Source: Arthrobacter sp. StoSoilB5
GTDB taxonomy: Bacteria; Actinomycetota; Actinomycetes; Actinomycetales; Micrococcaceae
Direction of reading: 5' to 3'
Assembly: GCF_019977235.1 (NCBI RefSeq)
Contig: NZ_AP024646.1
Span: forward strand, 1,426,001 to 1,490,000
DNA length: 64,000 bases
Shown: positions 8,946 to 19,166 of the stretch, in pieces
Layout: the number at the start of each line of letters is the position of its first letter
How positions within the stretch are numbered: the first letter of the stretch is position 1
Translations under genes and position numbers: made by a program
The notes under the pieces: generated by a model
Seen by the model: the letters and a program-made list of their open reading frames with translations, nothing else
Databases searched by the model: none
Told to the model about the DNA's origin: nothing

Positions 8946-10427
8946 ATGACTGTCACGGTTGAACGCGAAAGCGAACTGCTGGCTTCCGTTCCCACCGGCC
9001 TGCTGATCAACGGTCAGTGGCGCCCGGCAGGATCCGGAAAGACTTTTGATGTTGAGGACCCGGCCACGGGCAAGGTCCTGCTCAGCATCTCCGACGCCGG
9101 TGCTGAAGACGGTGCCGCGGCCTTGGATGCCGCCGCTGCCGCACAGGCTGACTGGGCCCGCACAGCGCCCCGCGAACGCGGCGAGATCCTGCGCCGTGCC
9201 TTCGAACTGGTGACCGAGCGTGCCGAAGACTTTGCCCTGCTCATGACCCTGGAAATGGGCAAGCCGCTGGCTGAGGCCCGCGGCGAAGTAACCTACGGCG
9301 CCGAGTTCCTGCGCTGGTTCTCCGAGGAAGCTGTGCGCGTTTCCGGCCGTTACTCCGCAGCGCCGGACGGCAAGAACCGCCTGCTCGTGCAGAAGAAGCC
9401 GGTTGGACCCTGCCTGCTCATCACACCGTGGAACTTCCCGCTGGCCATGGCCACCCGCAAGGTAGCCCCGGCCGTCGCCGCAGGTTGCACCATGGTGCTC
9501 AAGCCCGCCAACCTGACCCCGCTGACCAGCCTGCTGTTCGCCCAGGTCATGCAGGAAGCCGGCCTGCCCGCCGGTGTCCTGAACGTCATCCAGACCTCCA
9601 CGGCCGGTGCCGTCACCGGCCCGCTGATCAAGGATGACCGCCTCCGCAAGATCTCCTTCACCGGCTCCACTCCCGTTGGCCAGGCACTCATCCGCGAAGC
9701 TGCGGACAAGGTCCTTCGCACCTCCATGGAACTCGGTGGCAATGCCCCGTTCGTCGTCTTCGAGGACGCCGATCTGGACAAGGCCGTCGAAGGCGCCATC
9801 GCCGCGAAGATGCGCAACATGGGCGAGGCCTGCACCGCAGCAAACCGCTTCATTGTGCACGAGTCCATCGCCGATTCCTTCGCTGAGAAGTTCGCCGCGA
9901 AGATCGGCTCCCTCACCACGGCCCGCGGTACTGAGCCGGAGTCCAAGGTTGGTCCGCTGATCGACGGCAAGGCCCGCGATGGCGTGCACGCCCTCGTCAC
10001 CGAAGCCGTAGCAGGAGGTGCCACAGCAGTCACCGGTGGTGCCGCCGTCGACGGTCCCGGCTACTTCTACCAGCCCACCGTGCTGAAGAACGTCGCCGCC
10101 GACTCCCGCATCCTGCAGGAAGAAATCTTCGGACCGGTGGCCCCGATCGTCACGTTCTCCACCGAGGACGACGCGATCCGCCTGGCCAACAACACCGAAT
10201 ACGGCCTGGTTGCCTACGTCTTCACCAAGGACCTCAACCGTGGCCTCCGGGTCAGCGAGAAACTCGAGACCGGCATGCTCGGCCTCAACGCCGGCGTCAT
10301 CTCCAACGCTGCGGCACCGTTTGGTGGCGTCAAGCAGTCGGGCCTGGGCCGCGAAGGCGGCTCCGAAGGCATCGAAGAGTACCTCTACACCCAGTACGTA
10401 GGTATCGCGGACCCGTACGCCGACTAA
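8946..10427 (+). CDS. gabD: NAD(P)+-dependent succinate-semialdehyde dehydrogenase family protein
   Basis: 493-aa aldehyde dehydrogenase superfamily member. It carries LLITPWNFPLAMATRK, the cofactor-binding FTGSTPVGQAL, the general base motif MELGGNAPFVVFEDADLD and the nucleophile motif NMGEACTAANRF. The EEIFGPVAPI and GGVKQSGLGREGG motifs near the C-terminus are typical of the GabD/SSADH class. It is expected to oxidise succinate semialdehyde to succinate in GABA or related degradation; the exact aldehyde substrate cannot be read from sequence. The ATG start has AAGGAG at an ideal distance. The gene stands alone between a possible operator region and a strong terminator. Confidence 0.88.
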   Translation: MTVTVERESELLASVPTGLLINGQWRPAGSGKTFDVEDPATGKVLLSISDAGAEDGAAALDAAAAAQADWARTAPRERGEILRRAFELVTERAEDFALLMTLEMGKPLAEARGEVTYGAEFLRWFSEEAVRVSGRYSAAPDGKNRLLVQKKPVGPCLLITPWNFPLAMATRKVAPAVAAGCTMVLKPANLTPLTSLLFAQVMQEAGLPAGVLNVIQTSTAGAVTGPLIKDDRLRKISFTGSTPVGQALIREAADKVLRTSMELGGNAPFVVFEDADLDKAVEGAIAAKMRNMGEACTAANRFIVHESIADSFAEKFAAKIGSLTTARGTEPESKVGPLIDGKARDGVHALVTEAVAGGATAVTGGAAVDGPGYFYQPTVLKNVAADSRILQEEIFGPVAPIVTFSTEDDAIRLANNTEYGLVAYVFTKDLNRGLRVSEKLETGMLGLNAGVISNAAAPFGGVKQSGLGREGGSEGIEEYLYTQYVGIADPYAD

Positions 10428-10477
10428 CCTACCCAGAATCCCGTCCACCGCTCTCGCAACAAGAACGGTAGACACCA

Positions 10478-10530
10478 GCAAAGGGCCCGGCCCCGGAATG
10501 AACCACACGTTCCGGAGCCGGGCCCTTTGC
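10478..10530. terminator. Strong bidirectional terminator
   Basis: A perfect 14-bp inverted repeat, GCAAAGGGCCCGGC (10478-10491) and GCCGGGCCCTTTGC (10517-10530), with an inner CCGGAA/TTCCGG pair. It gives A-rich and T-rich flanks for both strands and serves the convergent dehydrogenase and transglutaminase genes. Confidence 0.85.
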
Positions 10531-10554
10531 TGTTCCCGCCGGGCTTTGGCGGTG

Positions 10555-13092
10555 TCAACGGCGTTGCGGAAGCAGGCCCCTCAGTGCGCGCCAGGATCTG
10601 GCGATGCCGTGCCCCGTCCGCCGGAAAAGCGTCCCTATAGCGCGGAACGGGGCACCCAGTGCATGGAACCACCGGCGCATGAGCGAGGGCGGCAGCCAGT
10701 TGGCGCGGAAGCGAACCAGCCAGCTGGCGTTGTTCCGCAACGATTCACGCACGACGGCGACCCTGGCCGCCGCTGGCGAGGCCGCCTCCATGGGGCGGCC
10801 ATAACGTTGCCGTTCGAAGTCCGCGGTGAGTGACGTAACGGCGGCATGTGCGGCGTCGTCGAGACCTCCGGCCTCGCCCAGGACCGAACTTGAACGGAGA
10901 CGGGCAGAAAAATGCCTCGGCGTTTCACTGGGCGTGGACGGCACACCAAAGTCCGTGGCGAGGTCCTGCAACTCCGCCCAAGCGAGGGCGGCGGAGTCGT
11001 GCTGACCCGGGGACGCGGCCTGCGGTGATGCGGCGTCCGGTGACAGGGCATCAGGTGATCCGCGGTCCGCTGGTTTCTTGGGGTTGAGCCGGCGGCGTCG
11101 CAGGACCACCCTGCTAAGCCTCGGCGAACAAAGGAAAGCCGCGAGCAACAGCACTGCCGCAATCGTGGCAATGACAGTTGGCAGAGGGTCGCTTGCACCA
11201 GAGCCAGCGGTTGGCGTGTCGCCTCCTGGCAGCGGAACGGAGCTCGGGGCAGGCGTCACTGAGGTGCCCGGCACGTCTTTCTCGTCAGCATTGGTGCTCA
11301 GGCTGCCGGGGACCGAGGACTCCGTGGCATATTCCGGAACAACGCCGCGCGAGGGGGTGGGCTCAAACGGCACCCATCCCAGTCCTTCAAAGTAGAGCTC
11401 GGGCCACGCATGGGCATCGCGGGCGTCTACCTCATACTCGGGGAAGGACCCCTGGCCAACCAAAGCTACGGTTTCGCCTGTCAGGCGGCCCGGTGCATAG
11501 CCCACAGCGATGCGGCTGGGGATGCCTTCCACGCGTGCCATGACCGCCATGGCGGAGGAGAAATGGACGCAGTAGCCGCTCTTGACCGCCAGGAAGTCCG
11601 CCAGAACGGACAAACCGTTGCCGTCATACCCGTTTTGCACCGGAGCCTGTAGGGAATACGTGAATTCACTGGAGCGAAGGTATTTCTGGATGGCCAGCGC
11701 CTTTGCATAGTTGCTGCCTGCCGAAGCCGTGACTTGTTCCGCGGTCTGGCGCACAATGCTTGGAAGGTTCCCCGGGACGCGGAGGAAGTCTTCCGAAACG
11801 GATCGGGGCTGACCCGTGGCTTGCGACAAGGCCTGTGCAGTGATCCTGGGCGCCGCTGAGAAGACCACATACCGTTGGGCCAGCGTGCTCGTCTCGGTGC
11901 TCATGATGCTGAGGGTTGCAGGATCCCACGTCCAACGGCCATTGAGGCCATTGACAGATACGGGGGCGAACGGCGCCGGTAGGTAAGGGCTGGTGAACAA
12001 GCCCGCGTTGATCGACGTCACCGCGTTCACGACTTCACCTTGAATGGAATAACCCGGCTCTATCCGGTCCACCCCTGCGCGCCGTATGGCAGAGCGGTCA
12101 TCCGGCGCCCACGTTTCGCCGTCAAAGTGGTCAATGGTGACGGACCTCAGGTAAGTGGCTGCGCTGGAGCTGGTGGAGTACGTGATGCGTCCGGACCCCG
12201 TGGGACTGCGCAGGCTGTTACCCAGCGTGATCATCGGATTGAGGCCGTTCGAGGTACCCCAGGGACTCAACCGCGAACCTTGCGGAAAGGTACCGGTTTC
12301 GAAGCCGGGAATTGCCAGCGGAACAACCAAAGCGAGTCCCAGAGCCAGTGCCCCCGTCACCAGGGAGCGCCTGATTTGGCCCGAACTTCGCGGGGCTCCG
12401 GACTGCAGCCTCGCGTCGGGGGCGAACCACTGGCTGCACCCAAGGATGAGCAGATATCCCACCGTGGCCCCAACGAAGCCTGCGACTCCTACACTTTGCG
12501 GTTTGATGGTTGCCGGAACCACCATGACGGCAAGGAGACCGATTCCGCTGGCTGCCGGCATCGAGAGCGGGACGGCCAACGCGTCGATCAGGATCACCAG
12601 TAGTCCCAGGCATGCGCAGGTGACGAATACGATCCCCGCATTGGGGGCAACCGGAGCGCTCTCGGACACAACAGTCTCAGCGGCCCGCTTGATGAGCCGA
12701 CCCACCGCCCCAAAGGTGCCGGTGGTAGGAATGAAGCCCAGGAAGCTGTCCTGCCGGCAGAACGTGAAAGTGAGTATCCCGGCCAACGCTGCCAAAGCAC
12801 CCAAGGTGGCAAGCAACGGTTGGATACGGAGGGTCCGCAGGATTGCCAGTGTCAGGGCAACAGCCACAACCGTCGTGATCAGCGGCATGAACCAGGCCCA
12901 GCCCCTGAACACTCCATTCAGGGATAGGGCTGCACCCAGAATGGCAACGGCCACGGAGCCCGCCATGATCCACGGGTAGAGTCCGGGTGCCTGTGGCCGT
13001 TGCGGCGGCGGACTGACGGCTCCGCCTGCACCTTGCCGGGATGGGTCGCCCGGGTACGTTGTGGGGGACCCCCGATGGGAGGTGGCGGTCAT
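10555..13092 (-). CDS. TgpA-type membrane transglutaminase-like protein (DUF3488 + TGc + DUF4129)
   Basis: 845-aa membrane protein. About six N-terminal helices (residues 38-250, DUF3488 type) precede a large extracytoplasmic region that contains a transglutaminase-like core. Its catalytic Cys lies in SGYCVHFSSAM and its His in DARDAHAWPELYF. The third position reads GWVPFEPTP, so Glu stands where many transglutaminases have Asp. A single helix (IATIAAVLLLAAFLCS) and an approximately 200-residue cytoplasmic tail (DUF4129-like) follow. The family is tied to envelope remodelling; TgpA is essential in Pseudomonas, but its substrate is unknown. The gene overlaps the upstream DUF58 gene by 4 bp and ends the MoxR-DUF58-TgpA operon. 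Confidence 0.92.
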   Translation of the reverse strand: MTATSHRGSPTTYPGDPSRQGAGGAVSPPPQRPQAPGLYPWIMAGSVAVAILGAALSLNGVFRGWAWFMPLITTVVAVALTLAILRTLRIQPLLATLGALAALAGILTFTFCRQDSFLGFIPTTGTFGAVGRLIKRAAETVVSESAPVAPNAGIVFVTCACLGLLVILIDALAVPLSMPAASGIGLLAVMVVPATIKPQSVGVAGFVGATVGYLLILGCSQWFAPDARLQSGAPRSSGQIRRSLVTGALALGLALVVPLAIPGFETGTFPQGSRLSPWGTSNGLNPMITLGNSLRSPTGSGRITYSTSSSAATYLRSVTIDHFDGETWAPDDRSAIRRAGVDRIEPGYSIQGEVVNAVTSINAGLFTSPYLPAPFAPVSVNGLNGRWTWDPATLSIMSTETSTLAQRYVVFSAAPRITAQALSQATGQPRSVSEDFLRVPGNLPSIVRQTAEQVTASAGSNYAKALAIQKYLRSSEFTYSLQAPVQNGYDGNGLSVLADFLAVKSGYCVHFSSAMAVMARVEGIPSRIAVGYAPGRLTGETVALVGQGSFPEYEVDARDAHAWPELYFEGLGWVPFEPTPSRGVVPEYATESSVPGSLSTNADEKDVPGTSVTPAPSSVPLPGGDTPTAGSGASDPLPTVIATIAAVLLLAAFLCSPRLSRVVLRRRRLNPKKPADRGSPDALSPDAASPQAASPGQHDSAALAWAELQDLATDFGVPSTPSETPRHFSARLRSSSVLGEAGGLDDAAHAAVTSLTADFERQRYGRPMEAASPAAARVAVVRESLRNNASWLVRFRANWLPPSLMRRWFHALGAPFRAIGTLFRRTGHGIARSWRALRGLLPQRR

Positions 13093-14657
13093 CGTGGCAC
13101 CGCCGCTCCGCGCCGAACGTCCATGGCCGCGCTCGCAGCAACCACTATGCCGCCTTCGTCAAAGCTGGACCACGCTGCCGTCAGTGGCGTCTTCGACGTG
13201 ACGGAGACAGCCTTCCAGCCGCCTTGCCTCAACGTTTCCAGGATCTCGTCATTGTTGCGGGGCTCGTTGTTTCCTGACTCGTTGTTGCGTGATCCGCTGT
13301 TTCCGGGCGGGTCCAGGACCACCAGGGCGAAGGCATTGGCGCCGTAGCCGGCCGCTGGGGCAAGCGCCTTGGCCTCGGCCAAAGTCAGATGGCCGAGCAA
13401 GGCAAGGAGTGGGCCGCGCAAACGATGTGCGGCGAGCTTGTCCATGAGGCGATCCTCGAAGACGGAATCAACATTTTCCTGACCGGGGATCTCCGAAGCC
13501 CCACTATGCCGGTTAGGTGTGGAACCGGTGGGATCAGGGGAGCGCAGGGCGTGCCCTGAAGTGTTTTGTCCGGCCCGTTGGTGTTCAGGGCGTTGGTGTT
13601 CAGCCCTGTGGTGGTCAACCCAGTGGTGTCTTGGACCGCTCAGCTCAATGGCGGCCAGCCCTTCGGCGATGGCATGAAGGCCGCCGACGCCATTGAACTC
13701 TTCCACGCCCGGGTCCGGCGCCGACCGCGAGCGGATGAATGCGGGGCTGCCGTAGGCATCCAGAAGGCGCAGCGAGTAGTTCCGTTCGGCCAAGTGCGCG
13801 CTGATGGACATCGCCGCTGTCACAGCCCACTCGAAATTGGGGCTCGTCACCAGGTCCGAGTCGTCGTCGTGCAGTCCGAAAACAGAGCCGCTGCTGGACG
13901 CGAAGGCTGCGAAGCGTTGGTCAAGGATGATGGTGGCCTCCGGTGTGGTCACGGATTCCTCCTGGCGCACCATGAGCTGTCCGTGCCGCGCCGTGGCGGG
14001 CCAGTGGACGCGGCGCATGGGATCCCCATGCCGGTATTCACGCGTCATGATGTCGTCGTCGCTGGGGTTCGCCCTGATCCGGGTGGCTGTTACGCCGTCG
14101 TTGCCACGCGCCCCGGCGAGTCCCGTTACGGGAAGTTCGACGGCGGCCGGCGTCACGGTGAGGAGGTCGCCGTCGTCGATGGAATGGCGCCGCAGCGACA
14201 AGCCGAACGGGTCGCTGAACTCGGCGGTGACGGGGCCGATGCGGAATTGGCCCCGCTTGCCGGACCGCAGATGGTATTCGTAGCGGCTGGTACCGCCTGT
14301 TGCTGAGCGCGCCGGGAACCGGAAAGCCGGCGGATCGCCGAACCGCGGAGGCAACTGCTCCTCCATGATCACGTGGCCGGTGGAGAACGTGGAGCGGGCA
14401 ACTGCCAGCCGAACAGTAGTCGCGGTGGACGTTTCAACCGTGGAGGGATTGAACTCCCGATACACCTGGAACTTGGGTTTCAGCACCCGGACGCCAGCCA
14501 GCGCAACCAACGGAAGGATCAACAAGAAAACGGCCAGCGTCAGGAGATCACGCCTGCCCATGATGTGCGCGGAGACCAGCGAAACCACCCCGGCGGCGAG
14601 CAATCCCCATCCGCGGCTGGTGAACAAATGCTTGGGGAGCCGATCCACGAGCGCCAT
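13089..14657 (-). CDS. DUF58 domain-containing membrane-anchored protein
   Basis: 522-aa protein with two closely spaced N-terminal helices (GLLAAGVVSLVSAHI and LLTLAVFLLILPLVALAG), a beta-rich middle region, and the DUF58 signature MTREYRHGDPMRRVHWPATA followed by LMVRQEE around residues 205-235. DUF58 proteins resemble von Willebrand A domains and work with MoxR ATPases as chaperone-like pairs. Two low-complexity inserts interrupt the C-terminal half: a His/Gln/Glu-rich stretch (HHRAEHQRPEHQRAG) and an Asn-rich stretch (GNNEPRNN). Both come from short tandem DNA repeats, look like recent expansions, and are unlikely to be essential. The ATG has AGGAGA eight bases upstream. Confidence 0.92.
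   Translation of the reverse strand: MALVDRLPKHLFTSRGWGLLAAGVVSLVSAHIMGRRDLLTLAVFLLILPLVALAGVRVLKPKFQVYREFNPSTVETSTATTVRLAVARSTFSTGHVIMEEQLPPRFGDPPAFRFPARSATGGTSRYEYHLRSGKRGQFRIGPVTAEFSDPFGLSLRRHSIDDGDLLTVTPAAVELPVTGLAGARGNDGVTATRIRANPSDDDIMTREYRHGDPMRRVHWPATARHGQLMVRQEESVTTPEATIILDQRFAAFASSSGSVFGLHDDDSDLVTSPNFEWAVTAAMSISAHLAERNYSLRLLDAYGSPAFIRSRSAPDPGVEEFNGVGGLHAIAEGLAAIELSGPRHHWVDHHRAEHQRPEHQRAGQNTSGHALRSPDPTGSTPNRHSGASEIPGQENVDSVFEDRLMDKLAAHRLRGPLLALLGHLTLAEAKALAPAAGYGANAFALVVLDPPGNSGSRNNESGNNEPRNNDEILETLRQGGWKAVSVTSKTPLTAAWSSFDEGGIVVAASAAMDVRRGAAVPR
13251..13305. repeat. Degenerate about 15-bp repeats inside the DUF58 gene (Asn-rich insert)
   Basis: Tandem degenerate units of the CTCGTTGTTKCSKGA type encode an Asn-rich low-complexity stretch near the C-terminus of the DUF58 protein. 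They stay in frame. Confidence 0.5.
13577..13621. repeat. 15-bp tandem repeat inside the DUF58 gene (His/Gln-rich insert)
   Basis: Two near-identical adjacent units, GTTGGTGTTCAGGGC (13577) and GTTGGTGTTCAGCCC (13592), plus a diverged third unit at 13607. On the minus strand they encode five-residue repeats of HQRPE/HQRAG type, so copy-number changes would keep the frame. Confidence 0.65.
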
Positions 14658-14669
14658 TCGGGCTGTCTC

Positions 14670-15761
<1,092 letters not shown>

Positions 15762-15920
15762 GGATTGCCCTTCAGCCGTGGCCAACGCCGCTGTCGGCCG
15801 CCTGTCCGTTCCAGACTACCCAGACTTTGGCCGTCCCTGACATAGTGCTCAGGGGAATTTATGTGCCAACTGGAATTTGTCCGGGAGCATGGGGGACTGC
15901 AGTCCGATTAAGGTGGGAAC

Positions 15921-16817
15921 ATGTGCAATTCCCTCGCCCCGTCTCCCTATCGCGCGTCCCCCGGCGCATCAGAAGCAGCGGATTCCCGCAAAGAGTACCC
16001 GCCGGCGCCGGAACCGCTGCCCGTCCCGGTGATGGACAACCACACACACCTGGATTTCCGGCACGGACTGATCGAGGTGAGCGTAGCGGACGCTATGGAC
16101 TCCGCGGAGGCTGTTGGTGTCCAAGGGGCGATCCAGGTGGGCTGTGACCTGGAATCCTCCCGCTTCACCGTAGAGGCAGTGGAAGCCGATGCCCGTTTAC
16201 TGGGCGCCGTTGCCATCCATCCCAACGACGCACCTGTCTACGCTGGCCGTGGGGAACTGGAATCGGCGCTCGCAGAGATCGAGGCACTGGCTGGACACCC
16301 TCGGATCCGTGCCATCGGCGAGACGGGCTTGGACTTCTTCCGAACCCGCGGTGAGGGCCTGACCCATCAGCGGTATTCCTTCCGGAGGCACATCGACATC
16401 GCCAAGCGGCTTGGCCTCACGCTGCAGATCCACGACCGCGACGCACACGATGACGTTGTGCAGGTATTGAGGGAGGAAGGGGCCCCGGAACGGGTGGTTT
16501 TCCATTGCTTCTCCGGTGATGAGGAGCTGGCCCGCATTTGCAATGACAACGGCTGGTACATGTCTTTTGCCGGGACAATGACGTTCAAGAATGCCGGCAA
16601 CCTCCGGGCAGCGTTGGGGATCGCAGAGCCCAGCCGCATCCTGGTGGAAACGGATTCGCCATTCCTCACGCCGCACCCGCACCGTGGCCGGCCAAATGCG
16701 AGCTATATGGTGCCGTACACCGTCCGGTCCATGGCGGAAGTGACAAAAGATGACCTTTCGGAACTATGCGCCAGATTGGCTGAAAATACCGTGAATGCCT
16801 ACGGATCGTGGGCCTGA
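15921..16817 (+). CDS. TatD family metal-dependent hydrolase (DNase)
   Basis: 298-aa TIM-barrel metallohydrolase. It shows the metal-binding MDNHTHLDFRHG (HxH), the carboxylate motif AIGETGLDFFRTR, LQIHDRDAHDDVV, VVFHCFSGDEE and the C-terminal ETDSPFLTPHPHRGRPN. TatD enzymes are Mg-dependent 3'-5' exonucleases; some members act as D-aminoacyl-tRNA deacylases. About 35 residues precede the conserved barrel start. The order tatD-rpf-rsmA-ispE is conserved in actinobacteria and matches the arrangement here. Confidence 0.92.
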   Translation: MCNSLAPSPYRASPGASEAADSRKEYPPAPEPLPVPVMDNHTHLDFRHGLIEVSVADAMDSAEAVGVQGAIQVGCDLESSRFTVEAVEADARLLGAVAIHPNDAPVYAGRGELESALAEIEALAGHPRIRAIGETGLDFFRTRGEGLTHQRYSFRRHIDIAKRLGLTLQIHDRDAHDDVVQVLREEGAPERVVFHCFSGDEELARICNDNGWYMSFAGTMTFKNAGNLRAALGIAEPSRILVETDSPFLTPHPHRGRPNASYMVPYTVRSMAEVTKDDLSELCARLAENTVNAYGSWA

Positions 16818-17112
16818 GCGCCGGCTTTCGCACCCCATATGACGCTGTGACGTTGAATACCCGGTATGTAGAATTCTTGGTCCGTTTATAACGGATCGGT
16901 TACTGTGTACAACAAGTAGCCGGGGTCGGGGAAGGCCTTCGGACAACTGGTCCGGATCCGTCCGGACTCTTTAGTTGAATGTATTTGGCGGCGCAGATGC
17001 CGGCAGCAGAGGGTGGGACCAGGCTTTTTTGCCTGGCCCCTCAGTTTTGCGGCTGGCATTAATTTTTTGCGCTTTTCCCCGTGCCCGGACGGTCTGAGAG
17101 TTATGGGCAATC
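16818..17112 (+). promoter_or_regulatory. Long leader region of the Rpf gene
   Basis: About 295 bp without a convincing gene between tatD and rpf. It contains a small dyad CCGTT-TAT-AACGG (16882-16894), a possible promoter (TTGGTC at 16877 and TACTGT at 16901, spacer 18), GC-rich self-complementary stretches (TCCGGATCCGTCCGGA near 16960) and a stable hairpin at 17015-17040, before an A/T-rich stretch ahead of the start. Rpf genes in several actinobacteria have structured leaders. I could not match this one to the c-di-AMP riboswitch consensus by eye. Confidence 0.45.
17015..17040 (+). terminator. Hairpin in the Rpf leader (terminator or attenuator)
   Basis: GGGACCAGGC and GCCTGGCCCC pair with one A-C mismatch around a T6 loop and are followed by TCAGTTTTGC. 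It could end tatD transcription, or act as an attenuator about 75 bp ahead of the Rpf start. Confidence 0.5.
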
Positions 17113-18258
17113 GTGATCAAGTTCTTCACAACGGATGGCAAGTTCAGCTTTCTCAAAGTCGGTGCCCAGTTGCTGGTTGTTGCAGCACTGGTGGTCGGTG
17201 TAGTTGCCTTCGTCGGCAACAACAAGACAATCACCCTGAACGTTGATGGCAAGGTGAGCTCCATCCAGACCTTCGGCGGCACAGTTGACCAAGTGGTCAA
17301 AGCAGCCAAGGTCGAGCTGAAGGATGCAGACCGCGTTTCCCCGGACCTTGATGCCCAGGTGGAAAACGGCTCAGTCGTCAATATCAACCTCGCCAAGGCC
17401 GTCTCCATCGAATTGGACGGCGCCCGCAAGACAGTCAACACCAACGCCCCGGACGTCGCCGGCCTGGTGAGTGAACTGGGAGTGGCGAGTTCTTCCGAAA
17501 TCTCCCAGCCGAAGGACGCCTCCCTGGCTGTCACGGGCTCGTTCGTTTCGATCTCCACCCCAAAGACGATCAGCTTGGTGGCTGACGGCAAGGACACCAG
17601 CACCACCACCACCGCGCCGGACGTCGCCACCGTCCTGAAGGATGCCGGAGTCACCTTGGGTGTCAGCGACCGCGTCTCCCAGCCCGGCAACGCTCCGGTC
17701 ATCCAGGACATGGTGATCAAGGTCTCCCGCGTGGACACCAGCAAGACCGCGGAAGCTACCGAGGAAATGCCCTTCGAAAGCGTTAGCACCGATAGTGCCG
17801 AGCTCTACAAGGGCGATGAGAAAGTAACCCAAAAGGGCGTTGCAGGTTCGGTTGTGAAGACCTTCAAGCTTGTCCTGGTGGATGGTCGTGAAGCGTCCCG
17901 CACCCTTGTATCGAGCAATGTCACTACCCAGCCTGTCACCGAGAAGATCGCCGTCGGAACCAAAGCCCGGCCCGTAACTGCTGCGAAGGCTGCCACCTCC
18001 AGTGGTCCCACCGGCGCCCCGAACGAGGCCATGTGGGACAGGATCGCCCAGTGTGAGTCGGGCGGAAACTGGTCCATTAACTCCGGCAACGGTTACTACG
18101 GCGGCCTGCAGTTCTCCAGCCCCACGTGGTTGGCCAACGGGGGCGGCGCCTACGCCCCCACCGCCAACCTTGCGACCAAAGCACAGCAGATCGAAATCGC
18201 TAACCGCCTCTACGCCAAGAACGGCCTCAGCGACTGGGGCTGCGCACACGCAGCCTGA
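17113..18258 (+). CDS. Resuscitation-promoting factor (RpfB-like: DUF348 x3, G5, Rpf domain)
   Basis: 381-aa secreted or membrane-anchored muralytic protein. One N-terminal helix (VGAQLLVVAALVVGVVAFVG) is followed by three ubiquitin-like DUF348 repeats (roughly residues 36-215; each contains a (N/S)(T/I)xAPDVAxxLxxxGV-type unit). A G5 domain follows (SVSTDSAELYKGDEKV through LVSSNVTTQPV), then a short linker and the C-terminal Rpf lysozyme-like domain. That domain has the catalytic Glu in AQCESGGNWSINSGNGYYGG and conserved Cys residues that can form a disulfide (QCESGG and DWGCAHAA). Rpf proteins cleave peptidoglycan and promote exit from dormancy. The architecture equals RpfB of mycobacteria. 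The gene starts at a GTG with a long leader, and rsmA follows after about 26 bp. Confidence 0.94.
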   Translation: MIKFFTTDGKFSFLKVGAQLLVVAALVVGVVAFVGNNKTITLNVDGKVSSIQTFGGTVDQVVKAAKVELKDADRVSPDLDAQVENGSVVNINLAKAVSIELDGARKTVNTNAPDVAGLVSELGVASSSEISQPKDASLAVTGSFVSISTPKTISLVADGKDTSTTTTAPDVATVLKDAGVTLGVSDRVSQPGNAPVIQDMVIKVSRVDTSKTAEATEEMPFESVSTDSAELYKGDEKVTQKGVAGSVVKTFKLVLVDGREASRTLVSSNVTTQPVTEKIAVGTKARPVTAAKAATSSGPTGAPNEAMWDRIAQCESGGNWSINSGNGYYGGLQFSSPTWLANGGGAYAPTANLATKAQQIEIANRLYAKNGLSDWGCAHAA

Positions 18259-18284
18259 CCCCGCACAGACGATACGATACCTAG

Positions 18285-19166
18285 GTGACTGAACCGAATT
18301 CCGAACCCGCCGCCGTCGTGCCTTTGATGGGCGCCACAGACATCCGACGGTTAGCCGAGGAAATCGGTGTACGCCCAACCAAGACGTTGGGCCAGAACTT
18401 TGTCATCGATGGAAATACCATCCGCAGGATTGTCTCGGCAGCCAATATCGACGCCGAGGAAACCGTACTTGAGGTGGGCCCGGGCCTTGGCTCGCTGACG
18501 CTCGGGCTGCTGGATGCGGCGAGAACCGTGGTCGCCGTCGAGATTGATCCCGTGCTGGCCAGGAAGCTTCCCGAGACCGTTCGTGCATGGCGTCCCGAAG
18601 CTGAAGACAATTTCCACCTGGTCCTCTCGGACGCCATGAAGGTCACGGAGCTGCCAGTACAACCGACAGCACTGGTGGCCAACCTTCCCTACAACGTGGC
18701 TGTCCCCGTGGTGCTGCATTTGCTGCAGCACTTCCCGAGCCTGCAGCATGGCCTGGTCATGGTGCAGGACGAGGTCGCAGACCGCCTTGCAGCGACCCCG
18801 GGAAGCAAGATCTACGGCGTGCCCTCGGTGAAGGCTGCGTGGTACGGGCACATGCGCAAGGCCGGCGTGATCGGCATGAACGTGTTTTGGCCGGCTCCGA
18901 AAATCCATTCAGGGCTCGTTGCCTTTACGCGCCATGACCCTCCCGCCACGCACGCCACCCGCGAGCAAGTGTTTGCCGTGATTGACGCCGCCTTCGCGCA
19001 GCGCCGCAAGACACTCCGCGCAGCACTGGCCGGCTGGGCGGGCAGCGCAGCCGAGGCCGAGCGGTGCCTCGTGGCCGCAGGCGTCGATCCCACAGCCCGG
19101 GGTGAGGTCCTGGACATCTCTGCTTACGTCCGGATTGCCGAAGCCCGCCACCCAGCGGACGCATGA
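18285..19166 (+). CDS. rsmA: 16S rRNA dimethyladenosine transferase RsmA/KsgA
   Basis: 293-aa SAM-dependent methyltransferase that dimethylates A1518 and A1519 of 16S rRNA. Motifs: [18 protein letters not shown], the SAM-binding [25 protein letters not shown], and the catalytic [15 protein letters not shown] (NLPY), then the substrate-binding C-terminal domain with [16 protein letters not shown]. It starts at GTG 18285. Its stop overlaps the ispE start by 4 bp (ATGA), which suggests translational coupling. Confidence 0.95.
   Translation: MTEPNSEPAAVVPLMGATDIRRLAEEIGVRPTKTLGQNFVIDGNTIRRIVSAANIDAEETVLEVGPGLGSLTLGLLDAARTVVAVEIDPVLARKLPETVRAWRPEAEDNFHLVLSDAMKVTELPVQPTALVANLPYNVAVPVVLHLLQHFPSLQHGLVMVQDEVADRLAATPGSKIYGVPSVKAAWYGHMRKAGVIGMNVFWPAPKIHSGLVAFTRHDPPATHATREQVFAVIDAAFAQRRKTLRAALAGWAGSAAEAERCLVAAGVDPTARGEVLDISAYVRIAEARHPADA

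Noticed and set aside
8742..10508. 588-codon open frame antisense to the dehydrogenase gene
   Set aside because: It is a high-GC shadow of gabD, rich in Gly/Asp/Gln with no recognisable domain, while gabD has all ALDH motifs.
15835..15854. Inverted repeat CCCTGA/TCAGGG between MoxR and tatD
   Set aside because: Six-base arms are expected by chance in GC-rich DNA; nothing else supports an operator.
16818..17112. Cyclic di-AMP (ydaO-yuaA) riboswitch upstream of rpf
   Set aside because: Some GGGG-rich stretches occur, but I could not align the conserved core by eye, so it is not listed as a riboswitch; a covariance search would decide.
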